The notes under the pieces were generated by a model. The model saw only the letters and a program-made list of their open reading frames with translations, was not told the origin of the DNA and searched no databases. 64,000 nt of DNA from Apium graveolens (lineage: Eukaryota > Streptophyta > Magnoliopsida > Apiales > Apiaceae). The stretch spans positions 67,211,669-67,275,668 of the forward strand of contig NC_133650.1 of the NCBI RefSeq assembly GCF_009905375.1, read 5' to 3'. This document shows positions 46,701 through 57,134 of the stretch, piece by piece (within the stretch, counting starts at the first letter, position 1; every line of letters starts with the position of its first letter). The position numbers and the translations under genes were made by a program.

Positions 46701-47485
46701 ACTAGGATCTGTTTTACAGACTGAGGAATCTGTAATGATCTAACCACTGATTTCTTAGTGTCAGCATTTACCAGGTCATTAAAGTAGCGTTTTGCAACTT
46801 TAAAAGGTGGGGTTGAGGAACTGACTAATTGAGGTTCATCAGTACAAAAAGTATAAATAAGTTGACAGAATCTAGCAAAATAGACAACATTCCTATCCTC
46901 TGTCATCCTATCCCTAATAAAACCAATTATACCAGTTGCAAAATCAAAATGAGTTTGATTTATAATAGCATACCCGATGTGCTGACTCAGAATTGGGATA
47001 GCATCAAAATTCGAACATTTGTTCCCAAAAGCTTTAGTGATGCAGTCGAAGAAGAAGCTCTATTCTCTTCTGATATGAGCCCATTTCAACTGCCCAAGTT
47101 TTGCCAAACTCTTTTCATACCCCAAATTTGCCATTAACTCCTGAAGAGCTGATTCTTCTGGAATTGAAAAGGTACAACCTTCTGGGAGATGTAGAGCCTT
47201 GTGTATTGTACCAAGAGTGACTGCATAAGAAGAATTACCCACTTCGAAAACAATACTAGGAGTGCCATGTCTACCACCATCATCAAAGTGCCCAGTCCTC
47301 CAAAACGTCCGAACTTGTTGGCTCGAAAAGACTGAAGGTTGGGTTAATGCATACCCAATCTCACTGTGTGCAAGAAGATCTTGCACAAAATGCAATTCAG
47401 ATGGAGCTTCAGCATGATCAAGAATTGCAGCATAGTTATTTGGAACAAACTTAGCTCCATCAATGATTAAATCCTTAGGTTCCAT
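43776..47485 (-). pseudogene. Copia-3 long accessory ORF (about 1,235 codons)
   Basis: The start is placed at the ATG at 47483-47485 (MEPKDLIIDG), the first ATG that follows the pyrimidine-rich leader and opens a non-repetitive protein. One frame runs to about 44.1 kb with isolated stops: TAG 47060-47062, TAG 46376-46378, TAA 45710-45712, TAA 44891-44893. A frameshift near 44.1 kb then leads to the last frame (44051-43776). The order is: a folded-looking N-terminus (FVQDLLAHSEIGYAL, AVTLGTIHKALHLPEGC); Ser/Thr/Pro-rich low complexity (46.6-45.7 kb); a Gln-rich helix (QAQIGDILKNQASQQSQ); a basic GRGHSQGRGF segment; and a charged C-terminus. It resembles the accessory or 'env-like' proteins reported in plant LTR elements, but no transmembrane segment is seen inside it. 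The function is unknown. Confidence 0.75.
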
Positions 47486-47641
47486 GTGAAAAATTGAGAT
47501 GTAAAAGTGCATGTTAGGTGTTTGATAAAATGTCTGTATGAAAAACCAACGTGAGAAGAAGAGAGAAAGAGAGAGTAAAAGCAAGTAGAGAGAAAAAGTA
47601 TGAAGGAAATAAAAGATTAAAGAAATCCTCTCTCTGTCGTA

Positions 47642-47647
47642 CTTATA
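47642..47647 (-). promoter_or_regulatory. TATA-like box before the long accessory ORF
   Basis: The minus strand reads AGTATAAGTACG, about 160 bases before the ATG at 47485. Between them lies a CT-rich leader (about 47530-47640), like the Y-patch of plant promoters. It suggests a separate transcript. It is not proven. Confidence 0.5.
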
Positions 47648-48117
47648 CTCTGGAAAAAAAAATGTTACCGTTGGACACCTGTCAGACATGCAGTAATAAC
47701 GGATAGTTACTGGGCGCGAGAAAACAGTAATCATTACTTGCCCACTTGCCTGTTTTCAAGGAAAAACCGTTCCACTTACCCAGATATGCCATTAATCAAG
47801 GTGAAACAGTTTTAATTCAAAATTGAAACCGTTCCCACTGATTTAATTATTTTTCACTGCATCATTAATATTCTGAAAATAAATCAAGTGAAAATGACCA
47901 AGATAAATCAGATGAGTAAGTGCTGATAAAGAAAAATCAGAACTTAAATTAAAACAGAATTTATATGGTCATCAGAATATGAATAATTATCAGGATTTAT
48001 CAATGCATTACAAAATAACTTAGAGACAAAATCTTGAAACAAAAACAAATTTCATTAATATATCAAGAGAATACATCCATGAAATTGAAATTACATCAGT
48101 ACTTATACAAGATTTCC

Positions 48118-48480
48118 CTAAGCTACTAAACCTAACATCAACAGCCTTAGTCCTAGCTCAAGAAGCAGGGCAAGGCTGATGATGAAGAAAAATAGGAAGA
48201 AGAAAATAAATCGTTTCTTCTTCCTACTCTCGACAAACAGAATGGTGAGTCGGATGATTCGCTCTTGTTGGCGGAGAGCTTCCAGCCTTTCCTCCTCCAA
48301 TCGTTCCAGATGGCGATGGTAATCCATATAGAAGAACAGGAGGTGGGTCAGTACCTCCTGTGGGACAGAGTCCCATATCTCCTCAGGAATGGCCGTGACG
48401 TGCCATTCCTGCTGCCAATCAGCACAGCTTAGCTCCATATTAAATGTTTGGTAATTCAAAAACATGTTGTATCTGACCAT
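48118..48480 (-). CDS. Copia-3 small accessory ORF, predicted tail-anchored membrane protein
   Basis: An intact 120-codon frame from the ATG at 48478-48480 to TAG at 48118-48120. The frame stays open upstream, but this ATG lies about 77 bases after a TATATAAG box and follows an A-rich leader, so it is preferred. Residues 1-50 are mixed, with two Trp-containing patches (DWQQEWHV, EEIWDSVP). Residues 55-78 form a charged helix (HLERLEEERLEALRQQERI) suited to a coiled coil. RKKKR at 86-90 is followed by an unbroken hydrophobic run, about 91-118. That is the plan of a tail-anchored protein with a cytosolic N-terminus. It lies between pol and the long accessory ORF, all on the same strand. It has no recognised family. 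It is the only accessory frame here without a break. Confidence 0.6.
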   Translation of the reverse strand: MVRYNMFLNYQTFNMELSCADWQQEWHVTAIPEEIWDSVPQEVLTHLLFFYMDYHRHLERLEEERLEALRQQERIIRLTILFVESRKKKRFIFFFLFFFIISLALLLELGLRLLMLGLVA

Positions 48481-48556
48481 TGTGTTTTTGAAAGAAAAAG
48501 TATGAAGGTAAGTTTGTGAGAAAGAATTTGATGAGAAGGCTGATGTGAAGTGGTTG

Positions 48557-48564
48557 CTTATATA
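48557..48564 (-). promoter_or_regulatory. TATA box before the small accessory ORF
   Basis: The minus strand reads CCTATATAAGC. A start site about 30 bases on would give a 5' leader of about 45 bases before the ATG at 48480. Confidence 0.6.
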
Positions 48565-48657
48565 GGCAAGTGAATGCCAGGAGACGCAAAGGAATTTAAT
48601 GCTGACGGGTAGAATTAATTCTACTTCGTCTCCCCAGACTTGGAAAAAGAATAACAT

Positions 48658-49915
48658 TCATTGGAAAGAGAAAACATGGTTTAATGCGCACAAGTAACAA
48701 GTAAAAGTAGACTGTTCAAGTACGAATACCATTAACCCTAACCATAGTGACTATTAATCTTCCACTTAAACATATTCTAGTTTGAACCGAGACTGTTATC
48801 AAATTTTATCCACAGATAAGTCAAGTAAAGAATTTAGACTGTAATATCAGAACTTAGACTTATATCAGAACTTAACAGTCATCAGAACATAATTTCTTAA
48901 CTTGAAAAAGGAATGCTTATCTGAGTAAATCCTCATACAAGTTCTGAGTTATACTCTTCAGAACTTAATCTTTAGAATATGCAACCAGAACTTGTCCTCA
49001 GAATTAGTGCAAGATGACACAATGACTGTTTATCTAAAACAACATAGACCACCACAGTAATTTTCATCATTCAGATGGAGTGATTAGTGTGTGCATCAAG
49101 CTAAATAGCAGACAAAGAGTAAAGTCTGATTCACTTCAGTACATCTAAGAAATAAGGCATAACTAAAATTTTTGCTAAAGAGCTGTCATTATCCTGAAAC
49201 CTACTGATGAATGAGTTCATGCTTGAGTCCACCTCAACTGTTTTGTGCTAATTTTATGCATCTTTTTAAATTATATTTTACAGTGGCTTCTCAGTGTAAG
49301 TGAGTCACGACTGCTTATCAGAATTTATGCTATTATCAGAGTATTTCTCTAGTAATCATAGAGTGTGAAAAGTCACCAAGAAAATATTTTGCTTTTCTAA
49401 TGCATATTTACTTAATACCAGCAATACACTTGGGTCGTCCCTTCTACATTTTTATTCTAGATCTCAAAGGAGTACCTGATTTTATTCTTTGATCCTTTTG
49501 GTTTTTCTTTTGATAAGTGAGGTTTATCAGCACTTAGTACATTCAGCAGTTTTACTAGTATCAGAACTTAACAGATGAGTAGCATTATTCTAATTTGTGA
49601 CTTAGTAATAAGATAAACAAAGTAAACTCAACTAAGCTCAATTATCAGAATTTGCTTGTGTCATAAAATTTCCACAGAAATAATTACTTCTTACATGGGA
49701 TCATTTGTTTATTGAAGACTACTAGGTCAGTATCTAGCACAGTTATCCTCATAGGATTGAATATTTACTTAAACATACATATCACGTATCAGAGTTTAGA
49801 AACATATATCAGACAACAATCAGTACTTAAACGCATATTTCAATTAATCACAGAATACACAAAGAGATTACATTCTGTAAATACTGATTATAAAGTCTGA
49901 TGCATCAGAACAAAA
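48658..49915. other. Noncoding spacer between copia-3 pol and its accessory genes
   Basis: About 1.26 kb, AT-rich, with no frame over 65 codons. It holds many copies of the short motif TCAGAACTTA or its variants (near 48847, 48868, 48958, 49320, 49560, 49645). The upstream promoter of the small ORF would lie here. Confidence 0.7.
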
Positions 49916-52900
49916 CTAGGCAGATTTAGAAAAAGAACCTGAAACCATTCCAAGTTCATTTACCAATCTTGTAAAAGTGGCTTCACACAGTGGTTTTGTG
50001 AAGATATCTGCTAGTTGTTGATCTGTTGGAACAAAGTGCAATTTCACTGTACCTTCATCCACATGTTCCCTTATGAAGTGGTACTTGATGCTGATGTGCT
50101 TTGTCATAGAGTGTTGAACTGGATTATCTGTCATAGCAATAGCACTTTGATTATCACAGTAAATAGGGATTTTGAAATATGTTAACCCATAATCCAGTAC
50201 TGATTCTTCATCCAAAGAATCTGTGCACAACAGCTTCCTGCAGCAATATACTCAGCTTCTGCAGTTGATGTGGAAATTGACTTTTGTTTCTTGCTGAACC
50301 AAGAAACCAATCTGCCTCCAAGGAATTGGCAGCTTCCACTTGTTCTTTTCCTGTCAATTTTGCAATCTGTAAAATCTGCATCTGAGTAACCTATTAGTTT
50401 AAAATCTGATTCTCTAGGATACCACAATCCCAGATCAGCTGTTCCTTTAAGATACTTAAAAATTCTTTTCACAGCTGTTAAGTGAGGTTCTCTTGGATCT
50501 GCTTGAAATCTTGCACAAAGACAGGTAGCATACATGATATCAGGTGTACTAGCAGTTAGATAGAGTAGAGAACCAATCATACCTCTGTAATCAGTAATAT
50601 CTAATGATTTACCAGTATCCTTATCCAGTTTTGTTGCAGTGACCATGGGAGTGGATGCACTTGAACAATCTTGCATTCCAAATTTCTTCAGCAAGTTTCT
50701 GGTGTACTTAGTTTGACAAATAAAAGTGCCTTCTTCATTCTGCTTGACTTGAAGGCCCAGAAAATAGCTAAGTTCCCCCATCATACTCATCTGATATCTT
50801 GACTGCATCAGTTTGGAAAACTTCTTGCAAAGTCTGTCATTTATAGACCCAAAAATGATATCATCAACATAAATCTGGACCAGAAGTAAGTCCTTTCCAT
50901 GGTTGAGGTAGAACAGTGTTTTGTCTATTGTTCCTCTGTTGAATCCACTTTCCAGAAGAAACTGAGCTAAAGTCTCATACCATGCTCTAGGAGCTTGCTT
51001 AAGTCCATAAAGTGCTTTATCAAGCCTGTAGACATAATCTGGATGTTTAATCTACAAATCCTGGAGGTTGTTCAACATATACTTCCTCCTCCAATTCTCC
51101 ATTGAGAAAAGCACTTTTCACATCCATTTGAAAGACAGTAAACTTTTTGTGAGCAGCATAAGCCAAAAATATCCTTATGGCTTCTAACCTAGCAACTGGT
51201 GCAAATGTTTCATCATAATCAATTCCCTCATGTTGAGAATATCCTTTTGCAACCAGCCTTGCCTTATTCCTTGTAATTATGCCATCACTATCAGTTTTGT
51301 TTCTGAATACCCACTTTGTACCAACAACAGATCTATTCTTTGGTCTTGGCACTAGGGTCCAGACTTTGTTTCTTTCAAATTCATTCAACTCTTCCTGCAT
51401 TGCTTGCACCCAATCAGCATCTTGAAGAGCTTCTTCCACTTTCTTTGGCTCAGTCTGAGAGAGAAAAGAATTGTAAAGACATTCATTTGAAGTACATGTT
51501 CTAGTTCTGACACCTGCATCAGGATTTCCAATTATCAAATCAGGTGTATGTGATTTTGTCCATTTCCTTGCAGATGGAAGGTTTTCTCTAGAACTGGATG
51601 CTCCTCCATGATCCATGTTGTCTTCAATTTCATTTTCTGATGCTCCCCCTGAAACTATGCTCTCTGAGTTGGATTCTTCAGAATTTAGATTTTTAGACCT
51701 ATTAGAACTTGGCTTATCGGAACTTGACGAATCAGAACTTGAAGAGCCAGATGTATGTTCTGATGTTTCTTGAGATGTGGTAAGATCTTGAGTATGCTCC
51801 CCCTGCATAGGTGTATCTTCCTTTAACGTAGTCACCACAGTTTCAATAACATCAGAGTTTAATCCATTAGAGTTTACAGTATCAGGACTTAGACTTTCAG
51901 GATTTTCAGTATCAGAATTTGAGTCTTTATTTTCAAATCTCAGCTGATCATGGTCAATGAAATCTTCAAGACCAGTAATCTTCTTGTCATCAAAAGAGAC
52001 ATTGATAGATTCCATGACCACTTTTGTTCTCAAATTATAGACTCTGAAGGCTTTTGTGGAAAGTGGATATCCAACAAAGATTCCTTCATCAGCTTTTAGA
52101 TCAAACTTGGATAGCTGTTCAGGATGAGTCTTGAGAATAAAACACTTGCATCCAAATACATGAAAGTACTTCAGATTTGGCTTCTTTTTCTTCACCATCT
52201 CATATGGTGTTTTTCCATGCTTGTTAATGAGTGTTGCATTTTGAGTAAAATAAGCAGTCTGCACAGCTTCAGCCCAGAAATAGGTTGGAAGCTTTGCTTC
52301 TTCAAGCATTGTACGTGCAGCTTCAATGAGAGTTCTATTCTTCCTTTCAACAACTCCATTTTGCTGTGGAGTTCCAGGAGCAGAAAATTCCTGCTTTATT
52401 CCATAGTTTTTGCAGAACTCTTCCATTATCAAATTCTTGAACTCAGTGCCATTATCACTCCTTAAGATTTTCACAGAATCTTTGACCAATTTATCCAGAT
52501 GTTTGACATGATCAATCAAGATAGATGTAGTTTCACTTTTTGTGTGCAAGAAATACACCCATGTGTATCTGGTGAACTCATCCACTATGACCAACGCATA
52601 TTTCTTCTTTGCAATAGACATGACATTCACTGGACCAAATAGATCAACATGTAGTAGATGATAAGGCTCAAGAATTGATGATTCAGTCTTACTCTTAAAT
52701 GAAGATTTTCTTTGTTTGGCTTTCTGACAGGAATCACAAAGGCCATCAGGAGCAAATACTGACTTTGGCAGTCCTCTCACAAGATCTTTCTTGACCAGTT
52801 CATTTATATTATTGAAATTTAAATGAGAGAGTTTCTTGTGCCAATTCCAGCTTTCTTCAATTGATGCTCTACTCATCAGACAAATTGCAGAACCATCAGT

Positions 52901-53263
52901 ACTTGTTGAAAGCTTAGCTTCATAAATGTTACCATGCCTGTATCCTTTCAGAACAACTTTGCCTTTAGATTTACTCACAATTTCACAGTGTTCTTCAAAG
53001 AAATCAACATGATAACCTCTGTCACAGATTTGACTTATACTCAGCAGATTGTGTTTAAGTCCTGAGACCAGAGCTACTTCTTTAATTATGACATTCCCAA
53101 GATTGATATTGCCATATCCCAATGTTTTTCCAATGTTGCCATCTCCATAAGAAACACTTGGGCCAGCCTTCTCCACAAATTCTGATAGCAAGGCCTTATT
53201 TCCAGTCATATGTCCTGAACATCCACTATCCAGAACTAGAATATTTTTCCTGTTGCCCTGCAA
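49916..53263 (-). pseudogene. pol: Copia-3 pol, two frameshifts
   Basis: The frame 53263-51047 is open for 738 codons: protease ([13 protein letters not shown]), integrase zinc motif ([15 protein letters not shown]), and integrase Asp (HVDLFGP), Asp (RSDNGTEF) and Glu (VERKNRTL), all intact. A Ser/Asp-rich linker and the start of reverse transcriptase ([18 protein letters not shown]) follow. A one-base loss at about 51050 shifts the frame; YVDD is present just beyond it (about 50860). The frame 50808-50182 carries the connection domain and RNase H (YSDADFTDCK). A second one-base loss at about 50205-50215 leads to the last frame, 50230-49916 (IYCDNQSAIAM, HFVPTDQQLADIFTK). No catalytic residue is lost. 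The frames, not the motifs, are broken. Confidence 0.93.
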
Positions 53264-53275
53264 TCACAAAGACCA

Positions 53276-55612
53276 CTAATTATTAGTTTTAAGGACCCAG
53301 ACTTGCTTGGATCCTTTGGTCTTATTAAGTTTGTTAACATTTGCAGCGGATTTAGCATCAGAGTTTATGTTAACATTTTTCTTATCAGAACTTACACTAT
53401 CAGACTTTGAATCAGAATTTACACTAGAAGGAACAATGGAAACTTTCTTCAAATAAGGTTTTATTTGATAATAATCATAGTACAAACTATGATATTCCTT
53501 ACAAGTATAAATGGAATGCCATAAACTACCACAATGAAAACAAGGATTTTGTGGTTTGTATCTAACAGACTGACTCTTAACTCCTAATTTTGAAGGTAAG
53601 GAGTTAATATTTTTATTCTTCCTGCAAAAAGAAGCCAGATAGTTAGAACTTCCACAGTTATGACATGTTTTCCTAGGAGCATCAGGAACAGGTTTATAAT
53701 CATTGCTTTTATTCACACCTTCCTTTCCATTCCTATTTTTCCTAGGTGATTTTACCTTGTTTGCATTCTTAACATCTTTCAGCTTATGCTTAAGCTGCTT
53801 CTTTGTCATTAAGCCTATGTTTACTTCAGCTGTCTTTTCCTGTTTTAGTTTGTCAGAAGTTAATTCCTCTTTAACTTCTGATTTCTCATTTTCAGACTTT
53901 ACAGTTACAAACTTAACAGGTTTTAACTTTGGTTTTTGCTTAACAACAGGCTTAATTTCTTCAGTTCCTTTGTCATTCTTATTCTCTCCATAACCTAAGC
54001 CCTCTTTCCAGTTTCCACTACTTAGCAAATTTTGAGTTGTTTTGCCAGAGTTAGTCCAAGTCCTGATAATCTCTCTTTCCTTTTCTAACTCAGTTTTTAG
54101 AGATTCATTCATTTTTAGCACTTCATCCCTAACATAAAAAACATCATCTCTATCCTTCTGAGTTTGATGGAACATGACTAACTCTTTTTCTAAGAAATCA
54201 TTTCTTTTCTTAAAAGCAAGATTTTCAGAAGTTAATCTTTCACATGTTAAAGTTTGATCTCTATAACTAACAAACATGGTTTTAAGATATCTTCTCAACT
54301 CATTAATATCATCAGTATGAAAAGCATAAGTAGTCTGAGGTACCTTTGTTTCAGCAGCTTCAGAACTGCTCTCAACACTTTCTTAATCAACATTTGCCAT
54401 CAATGCATAGTTCTCCTCACTTTCAGAGTCTGAGCTGTCTGTCCAGCTTTTCTGCTTTGTGAGAAGAGCCTTGCCTTTGTCACCCTTTACCTTCTTGCAA
54501 TCAGGAGATATGTGGCCTTTCTCACCACAGTTATAGCATTTAACATTGGTATAATCTCCTATGTCAGACTTTCCTCCTCTGCCTTCAGATCTTCTGAAAT
54601 TCTTCTTATCAGAACTTATGCCTTTCCTGGAAAACTTCTTTCCCTTCCTGAACTTCCTGTATGCAATCTTTGTGATTCCTTTCACCATAAGAGCACACAG
54701 CTCCATCATCTCCTCATCAGCATCAGTCTCAGGCAAGCTTTCAGAATCTGAGTCATCATCACTTTCAGAACTTGATGACTCAGTTTCAGACTTTATAAAA
54801 AGAGCTTTACCCTTGTCTTTCCTTGAGGAAGCTGCTTTGGGGGATTCTTCTTCAGCCTTAAGAGCAACTGTCCTTGACTTTCCTCCTTTCCTCTTGCTTC
54901 TTTGTTCCATCTCAAGTTCATGAGTCTTGAGCATTCCATAGATTTCATCAAGAGTTGTTTCATCAAGATTGAAGTTGTCTCTTATTGTCGTTACCTTCAA
55001 ATCCCAGCATTCAGGAAGAGCTAACAGGAATTTAAGGTTTGAATCTTCAAGATCATACTCTTTATCAACCAATGACAAATCATTCAAAAGTTTGACAAAT
55101 CTATAATATAAATCATTCAATGACTCATTAGTCTTTGAGTCAAAATGTTCATACTCTTGAGTGAGTATTGTCTTCCTGTTCTTCTTAATTGTGTCAGTTC
55201 CCTGACACCTTGTTTCCAGAGCATCCCATATCTCCTTAGCAGTCTTGCAGTTGATTACCCTGTTTGACATTACATTATCAATGGCACTATGCAGTAAGTG
55301 TCGTACCTTAGCATCCTTAGCAATTGATGTTATATCTTCAGCAGTATAATCACTCTTCTCCTTTGGTACGGTCTTTGCTGCTTCACCTGCAACTGCAACA
55401 GCGAGCTTGGCTGGTTTGTGAGGCTCTTCCTTGATTCTATCAAGGTATTCTGGATCTGTTGCTTCCAGGAACATGGTCATCCTTACCTTCCATATGGGAT
55501 ATTCAGATGGTCTCAGTATGGGAACTCTGATAGTCTCATACCGACTTTGGATTTGTGTCTTTGGAGGTTCTTCAGTTTTTGTAGGCTTAGTTGGAGTTTC
55601 TGTGTCAGACAT
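53276..55612 (-). pseudogene. gag: Copia-3 gag, one in-frame stop
   Basis: ATG at 55612 lies 43 bases from the primer site. The first 409 codons (to 54383) contain the conserved YPIWKVRMTMFLEATDPEYL, the UBN2-type capsid domain, a Ser/Asp-rich segment and the knuckle CYNCGEKGHISPDC (about 54490-54540). TAA after ANVD (about 54383-54385) is the only break. The same frame then runs 340 more codons: a coiled coil (about 54.0-54.25 kb), a Lys-rich region and two more Cys/His clusters (CHNCGSSNY, CFHCGSLWH). It ends at TAG 53276-53278. Pol follows in the same frame after TGG TCT TTG TGA TTGCAG. Confidence 0.9.
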
Positions 55613-55654
55613 GATTGTGTTTGGATCTTTAACTGTATGTGTGTTAACAGATTA

Positions 55655-55666
55655 GCTCTGATACCA
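55655..55666 (-). promoter_or_regulatory. Copia-3 primer-binding site
   Basis: The minus strand reads TGGTATCAGAGC two bases from the 5' LTR. Confidence 0.95.
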
Positions 55667-55668
55667 CT

Positions 55669-56279
55669 TGTTAGGTCACACACACTGTAGAGGGGGTGAA
55701 TACAGTGTATAATACAATCAAATTGAACTTTAATATCTTAAGTAACAGAAAACAAACTTTATTGAAACAATAAACTTTGTTACAGTATGGAACTGTTACC
55801 TCTCAGTGATGAACAAATATCACGAGAGCTGCTAGGGTTACAATGAATAATCTTCTTGAATATGATAACACTTATAGTGTAAACCCTATGTCTGTGTTTA
55901 TATACTACACAGTTACAAGATAATCGCTAATTGATATGGAATATAATTCTGCTTCCTAAAATATATCAATCAGATATCTTTTCTTCCAAGTATTCCATTC
56001 TTCACGAAACTCCTTCTTCATGCATATCTCTTCTTATGTTTATCTCGATCTTCTTTCCTTTAATCAGCTATTGTCCTTATCTGAACGTCCTTCAGCACTT
56101 AAGTTCTGATATCTAACTTCTGATGATTATCTCCTGATAATATAAGTACTGATATCCTTAAGTCCTGACTTCCAGTATAAGTACTGATTAATGGTTAAGT
56201 ACTGACTTGTCCTGTTAAGTAAGATCTGAAATCTAAACATAAATCATATTAGCCATGACATTATCAAATATATCTAACA
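55669..56279 (-). repeat. Copia-3 5' LTR (611 bp)
   Basis: It has the same length and ends as 42957-43567. The TATA box is at 55897-55904. The right flank TGAGC (56280-56284) matches the left flank. Confidence 0.96.
55897..55904 (-). promoter_or_regulatory. Copia-3 5' LTR TATA box
   Basis: TATATAAA on the minus strand, in a context (GTATATAAACACAG) shared with the copia-2 and copia-4 LTRs. Transcription of the genomic RNA would begin near 55870. Confidence 0.75.
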
Positions 56280-56284
56280 TGAGC

Positions 56285-57134
56285 GTTAGGTTGGTGGATC
56301 CCAGACTATTAAAATCATTAGGTCACTAGGCACAAAGTCCCCTAAGAACTTAATAACTCGAGTATTAAATAGCCCACTTGTGATCAATTATGCATAAACA
56401 TATATATTTTTTTTCTTTCTTTCATTTTCTTTTTTTTCTTTTTTTAACAAATTTATGAACGAGTGTGTTTCGCTCCATCTTGTTCAACCTTAGACTACTC
56501 ATATAAAATGAGCTGGCTACTAGCCATTTGAATCCTAGCCACAACAACTAGCAATGAAATCCAATTTTCTCTAATTTTTAAATATCCATGTTATTTTATC
56601 ATTAAGAGAATATCCTAAATTATAAATATAAACCAGCGATTAAACCTCGATAAATAAATAAATCATGACCATGATCTAGCCCTCAAGCAACCTATAAAAC
56701 TAAGTGAAATACAATTGTCTCTAGCATGCAAATCAACATCACAAAATATGACATCACTGCACTAGCATCAATATCACAAATCAATCGGAAAAATCAACTA
56801 AGGGATCATGTTATTATGCAAATGCATGAAACTATATGAACAAACTATTATAAAAACTACAAAAGTAAAAATAAAAACTACTACATGGCAAATATACAAC
56901 TATATGAACTAAACTAGCATGAATATGCAAATATATGTGACTCACACAAAATACATAAATCCTTAACTACTACCCCCAAACTTAAAATATTCATTGTCCT
57001 TAGTGAAGTTTATAGCAAGGAATCAAGCATACCTAATCAGAACCAGGATCATCACCCTCTAGGGGTGGAGTGTCAGGAGTTTCTGGAGGTGGATACACCG
57101 AGTCCTCACCGAATATTGGCCACTAGATGTCAAC
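56285..57134. other. Athila 3' noncoding sequence
   Basis: AT-rich, no frame of note. A polypyrimidine run lies at about 56407-56449. At 56971-56987 the minus strand reads TTTTAAGTTTGGGGGTA, a purine-rich motif common in Athila elements and a candidate polypurine tract. I could not find a convincing LTR end beside it. Confidence 0.55.

Larger units (their letters stand above)
42957..56279 (-). mobile_element. Copia-3: complete Sirevirus-like element with accessory genes
   Basis: The element is 13,323 bp. Identical-length LTRs (42957-43567 and 55669-56279) are flanked by TGAGC (42952-42956 and 56280-56284). On the minus strand the order is primer site, gag (55612-53276), pol (53263-49916), about 1.3 kb noncoding, a 120-codon ORF (48480-48118), a roughly 1,235-codon ORF (47485-43776), polypurine tract, 3' LTR. 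I count about five differences between the LTRs, all transitions, so the insertion is recent. Even so, gag has one stop, pol two frameshifts and the long accessory ORF four stops plus a frameshift. It is larger than a typical 9-10 kb sirevirus because of the 6.3 kb module after pol. Confidence 0.95.

Noticed and set aside
47485..47734. Hydrophobic N-terminal extension (LYLLLLSLSLFF) of the long copia-3 ORF, which would look like a signal peptide
   Set aside because: It is encoded by the CT-repeat leader downstream of the TATA-like box. Such DNA gives Leu, Ser and Phe in any frame. MEPKD is the better start.
48481..48657. Upstream extension of the small copia-3 ORF
   Set aside because: The extension spans the TATA box and the expected transcription start, so it would not be in the transcript.
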